Origin: Pseudooceanicola onchidii
Lineage (GTDB): Bacteria > Pseudomonadota > Alphaproteobacteria > Rhodobacterales > Rhodobacteraceae
Assembly (NCBI RefSeq): GCF_004959925.1
Contig: NZ_SPUW01000003.1
Span: forward strand, 310,001-374,000
DNA: 64,000 bases
Reading direction: 5' to 3'
This document shows, in pieces, positions 61,824-64,000 of the stretch. How positions within the stretch are numbered: the stretch's first letter is position 1; every line of letters begins with the position of its first letter. Made by a program: the position numbers and the translations under genes. The notes beneath the pieces are model-generated. The model was not told the origin of the DNA and made no database searches. It saw nothing but the letters and a program-made list of their open reading frames with translations.

Positions 61824-62240
61824 ATGGATCTGATGCAAGCGGCGCGCGATGTCTGGGGCAACGCTTATGCGCCCTATTCCCGGTTCAAGGTGGGGGCGGC
61901 GATCCGCACGAGGTCGGGCAAGGTCTATGTCGGCGTGAACGTGGAAAACGTGGCCTATCCCGAAGGCACCTGCGCCGAGGCCGGGGCCATCGCCGCCATG
62001 TGCGCCGCCGGAGAGACCGAGATCGCCGAGGTCGCGGTGATCGCGGACAGCCCCGAGCCGGTGCCCTGTTGCGGCGGCTGCCGCCAGAAACTGGTGGAAT
62101 TCGGCGGACCCGAGGTCGTGGTGACCATGGGCACGATCGACGGCAAGTCGCGCCAGATGACCCTGGCCGAGATCCTGCCGGGCCGGTTCGACGCCAGCCA
62201 TATGGACAAGGCCTGGGATAAGGCCGGGGAGGGGGTCTGA
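61824..62240 (+). CDS. cdd: Cytidine deaminase
   Basis: A 138-residue enzyme deaminating cytidine and deoxycytidine. SRFKVGAAIRTRSGKVYVG, the zinc and proton-transfer motif CAEAGAI, and PCCGGCRQKLVEF are intact. It is the first gene of the cdd-deoA-deoB operon; its stop overlaps the deoA start by one base. ATG at 61824 follows GCAGGAGGCTATC. Confidence 0.96.
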   Translation: MDLMQAARDVWGNAYAPYSRFKVGAAIRTRSGKVYVGVNVENVAYPEGTCAEAGAIAAMCAAGETEIAEVAVIADSPEPVPCCGGCRQKLVEFGGPEVVVTMGTIDGKSRQMTLAEILPGRFDASHMDKAWDKAGEGV

Positions 62241-63544
62241 TGGACGCCCGCCGCATCATCGCCACCCTGCGCGACGGCGACACGCCGACGCGGGACGAAT
62301 TGCAGTGGTTCGCCGCCGGACTGGCCGACGGCCATGTGACGGACGCGCAGGCCGGGGCCTTTGCCATGGCCGCGCTGCTCAACGGCATGTCCGACGAGGG
62401 GCGGGTCGCCCTGACGCTCGCGATGCGGGATTCGGGACGCGTTCTGGCCTGGGATCTGCCGGGGCCTGCGCTGGACAAGCATTCGACGGGCGGCGTGGGC
62501 GACTGCGTCAGCCTTGTGCTGGCGCCTGCGCTGGCGGCCTGCGGGGCCTATGTTCCGATGATCTCGGGCCGGGGGCTGGGCCACACGGGCGGCACGCTCG
62601 ACAAGATGGAGGCGATCCCGGGCCTGATCACCACGCTGGACGAGGCGCGGTTCCGCGATGTCGTCGAAAAGACCGGCTGCGCGATCGTCTCGGCCACCGC
62701 AGGCATCGCCCCGGCGGACCGGCGGCTTTATGCGGTGCGCGACGTGACCTCGACCGTGGAAAGCCTTGATCTGATCACCGCCTCGATCCTGTCCAAGAAG
62801 CTGGCGGCGGGGCTTGATGGGCTGGTGCTGGACGTCAAGATCGGCTCGGGCGCCTTCATGAAGAACATGGACGAGGCGAAATCGCTGGCCGAGGCGCTGG
62901 TGACCACCGCGAACGAGGCCGGGTGCCGCACGGCGGCGGTGATTTCCGACATGTCGCAGCCGCTGGCCCCGGCGCTTGGCAATGCGCTTGAGGTCGCGGC
63001 GTCCTGCGATGTGCTGGCAAGCCGGGCCGAGGGGCCGCTTCTGGAGCTGTCGGCGATGCTGGGCGGCGTGGTGCTGTCGGGCGCGGGGCTGGCGGCGGAC
63101 GTGGCCGAGGGCACGGCGAAGGTGCTTGAGGTCATCGCCAACGGCAAGGCGGCCGAGGTCTTTGGCCGCATGGTCGCGGCCATGGGCGGGCCGGTGCATT
63201 TCGTCGAGAACCCGGGCCGGTTCCTGCCCGAGGCGACGGTGATCCGGGAAATCCCCGCCCTGTCCGACGGTTACGTGTCGGAAATGGACGGGCAGGCGCT
63301 TGGCCTGGCCGTCGTCGACCTGGGCGGCGGACGGCATGTCGAGGGGGACGAGATCGACTATGCGGTCGGCCTGTCGGACATGCTGCCCCTGGGCACCAAG
63401 GTCACCAAGGGCCAGGCGCTTGGCCGCGTCCATGCCTCGCGGATGGATCATGCCACGGCCGCGGTTCGGTCGGTGCAGGCGGCGGTGAGACTGTCCGAGA
63501 GCGCGCCCGAGGTGCCACCGCTGATCCGCGAGGGCATCGGCTGA
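62240..63544 (+). CDS. deoA: Thymidine phosphorylase
   Basis: A 434-residue phosphorylase releasing thymine and deoxyribose-1-phosphate. The [17 protein letters not shown] signature, the [20 protein letters not shown] loop and [12 protein letters not shown] are readable. Each end overlaps its neighbour by one base, so cdd, deoA and deoB are translated together. Confidence 0.97.
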   Translation: MDARRIIATLRDGDTPTRDELQWFAAGLADGHVTDAQAGAFAMAALLNGMSDEGRVALTLAMRDSGRVLAWDLPGPALDKHSTGGVGDCVSLVLAPALAACGAYVPMISGRGLGHTGGTLDKMEAIPGLITTLDEARFRDVVEKTGCAIVSATAGIAPADRRLYAVRDVTSTVESLDLITASILSKKLAAGLDGLVLDVKIGSGAFMKNMDEAKSLAEALVTTANEAGCRTAAVISDMSQPLAPALGNALEVAASCDVLASRAEGPLLELSAMLGGVVLSGAGLAADVAEGTAKVLEVIANGKAAEVFGRMVAAMGGPVHFVENPGRFLPEATVIREIPALSDGYVSEMDGQALGLAVVDLGGGRHVEGDEIDYAVGLSDMLPLGTKVTKGQALGRVHASRMDHATAAVRSVQAAVRLSESAPEVPPLIREGIG

Positions 63545-64000
63545 TGGCGCGGGTCTTTCTGGCGGTGATGGATTCGGTCGGCATCGGCGGCGCGCCGGAT
63601 GCGGATCGGTTCTTCAACGGCGACGTGCCCGACACGGGCGCCAACACGCTGGCCCATATCGCGCAGGCCTGTGCCGAGGGGCGGGCCGAAGACGGCCGGT
63701 CCGGCCCGCTGCGCCTGCCGCATCTGGATGCGCTCGGGCTGGGGGCGGCGGTCCGGCTAGCCTCGGGCATCGACGCGCCGGGTCTCGACGCCATCCCCAC
63801 GGGCACCTGGGGCGCCGCGACCGAGGTCTCGCCGGGCAAGGACACGCCCTCGGGGCACTGGGAACTGGCGGGCGTGCCGGTGCCCTGGGACTGGACCTAT
63901 TTCCCCGACACCACGCCGGCCTTTCCCGACGACCTGGTGGCAAAGGTCTGTCGCGCGGCGGGCACAGACGCGATCCTGGGCAATTGCCATGCCTCGGGCA
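63544..64000 (+). CDS. deoB: Phosphopentomutase, 3' truncated by window
   Basis: The first 152 residues are visible. [20 protein letters not shown] holds the first metal-binding Asp, followed by [10 protein letters not shown] and [11 protein letters not shown] with the catalytic Thr. The enzyme moves phosphate from C1 to C5 of deoxyribose, feeding deoxyribose-5-phosphate aldolase. It continues past the window end. Confidence 0.96.
   Translation, partial: MARVFLAVMDSVGIGGAPDADRFFNGDVPDTGANTLAHIAQACAEGRAEDGRSGPLRLPHLDALGLGAAVRLASGIDAPGLDAIPTGTWGAATEVSPGKDTPSGHWELAGVPVPWDWTYFPDTTPAFPDDLVAKVCRAAGTDAILGNCHASG

Overview
The window looks like chromosomal core DNA of a roseobacter-type alphaproteobacterium (Rhodobacteraceae). 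GC is high, coding is dense, and the gene set is typical of the group: a four-gene Anbu proteasome-like cluster, a DUF1467/methylmalonyl-CoA epimerase pair, two DUF6455 proteins, two VPLPA-CTERM surface proteins, a NAD(P)H-oxidoreductase/SelD fusion and a class III-motif sirtuin. No prophage, plasmid, CRISPR or large island is visible. The only mobile-type gene is a REP-associated tyrosine transposase (RAYT) with its palindromes.

Layout. 1-9.3 kb: the end of an FMN-binding glutamate synthase-like subunit plus a type III glutamine/gamma-glutamylmethylamide synthetase, then an SRPBCC protein, cytochrome c, lipB, a secreted peptidoglycan-binding-like protein, tRNA-Leu(GAG) with promoter and terminator, a secreted serine protease and an orphan histidine kinase. 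9.3-13.3 kb: Anbu, transglutaminase, alpha-E and circularly permuted ATP-grasp. 13.6-19.5 kb: fused selD convergent with mnmH(selU), then modABC. 19.5-36 kb: phosphatase, AsmA, rimO, small cysteine proteins, M48 lipoprotein, HDAC-like hydrolase, nitroreductase/EI24, a VPLPA-CTERM protein, mce, an orphan response regulator, an 18-bp tandem repeat, nadE and an 18-repeat MORN protein. 36.8-39.2 kb: argD-argF behind an Arg-rich 17-codon leader. 39-49 kb: hrpB, meaB, rpmB, a copper chaperone, sirtuin, LMW phosphatase, an MBL-fold hydrolase and lepA. 48.9-57 kb: a palindrome-rich RAYT locus, glyA, nadK, a MarR-GNAT fusion with operator, CsbD and a second VPLPA-CTERM gene. 57-64 kb: prpE with candidate ScfR-type sites, maeB, and the cdd-deoA-deoB salvage operon, cut by the window end.

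Pathways that tie the genes together: propionyl-CoA assimilation (prpE, mce, meaB), NAD supply and use (nadE, nadK, sirtuin), arginine synthesis (argD, argF), selenium use in tRNA (selD, mnmH), molybdate uptake (modABC) and pyrimidine deoxynucleoside salvage (cdd, deoA, deoB).

The most noteworthy non-gene signals are a putative leaderless arginine leader peptide with alternative CCTC/GAGG pairings reaching the argD ribosome binding site; a family of six dispersed intergenic elements lying just after stop codons; the RAYT/REP palindromes; a 12-unit 18-bp open minisatellite; and a structured intergenic region upstream of meaB. All assignments rest on motif recognition by eye. No database search was run.
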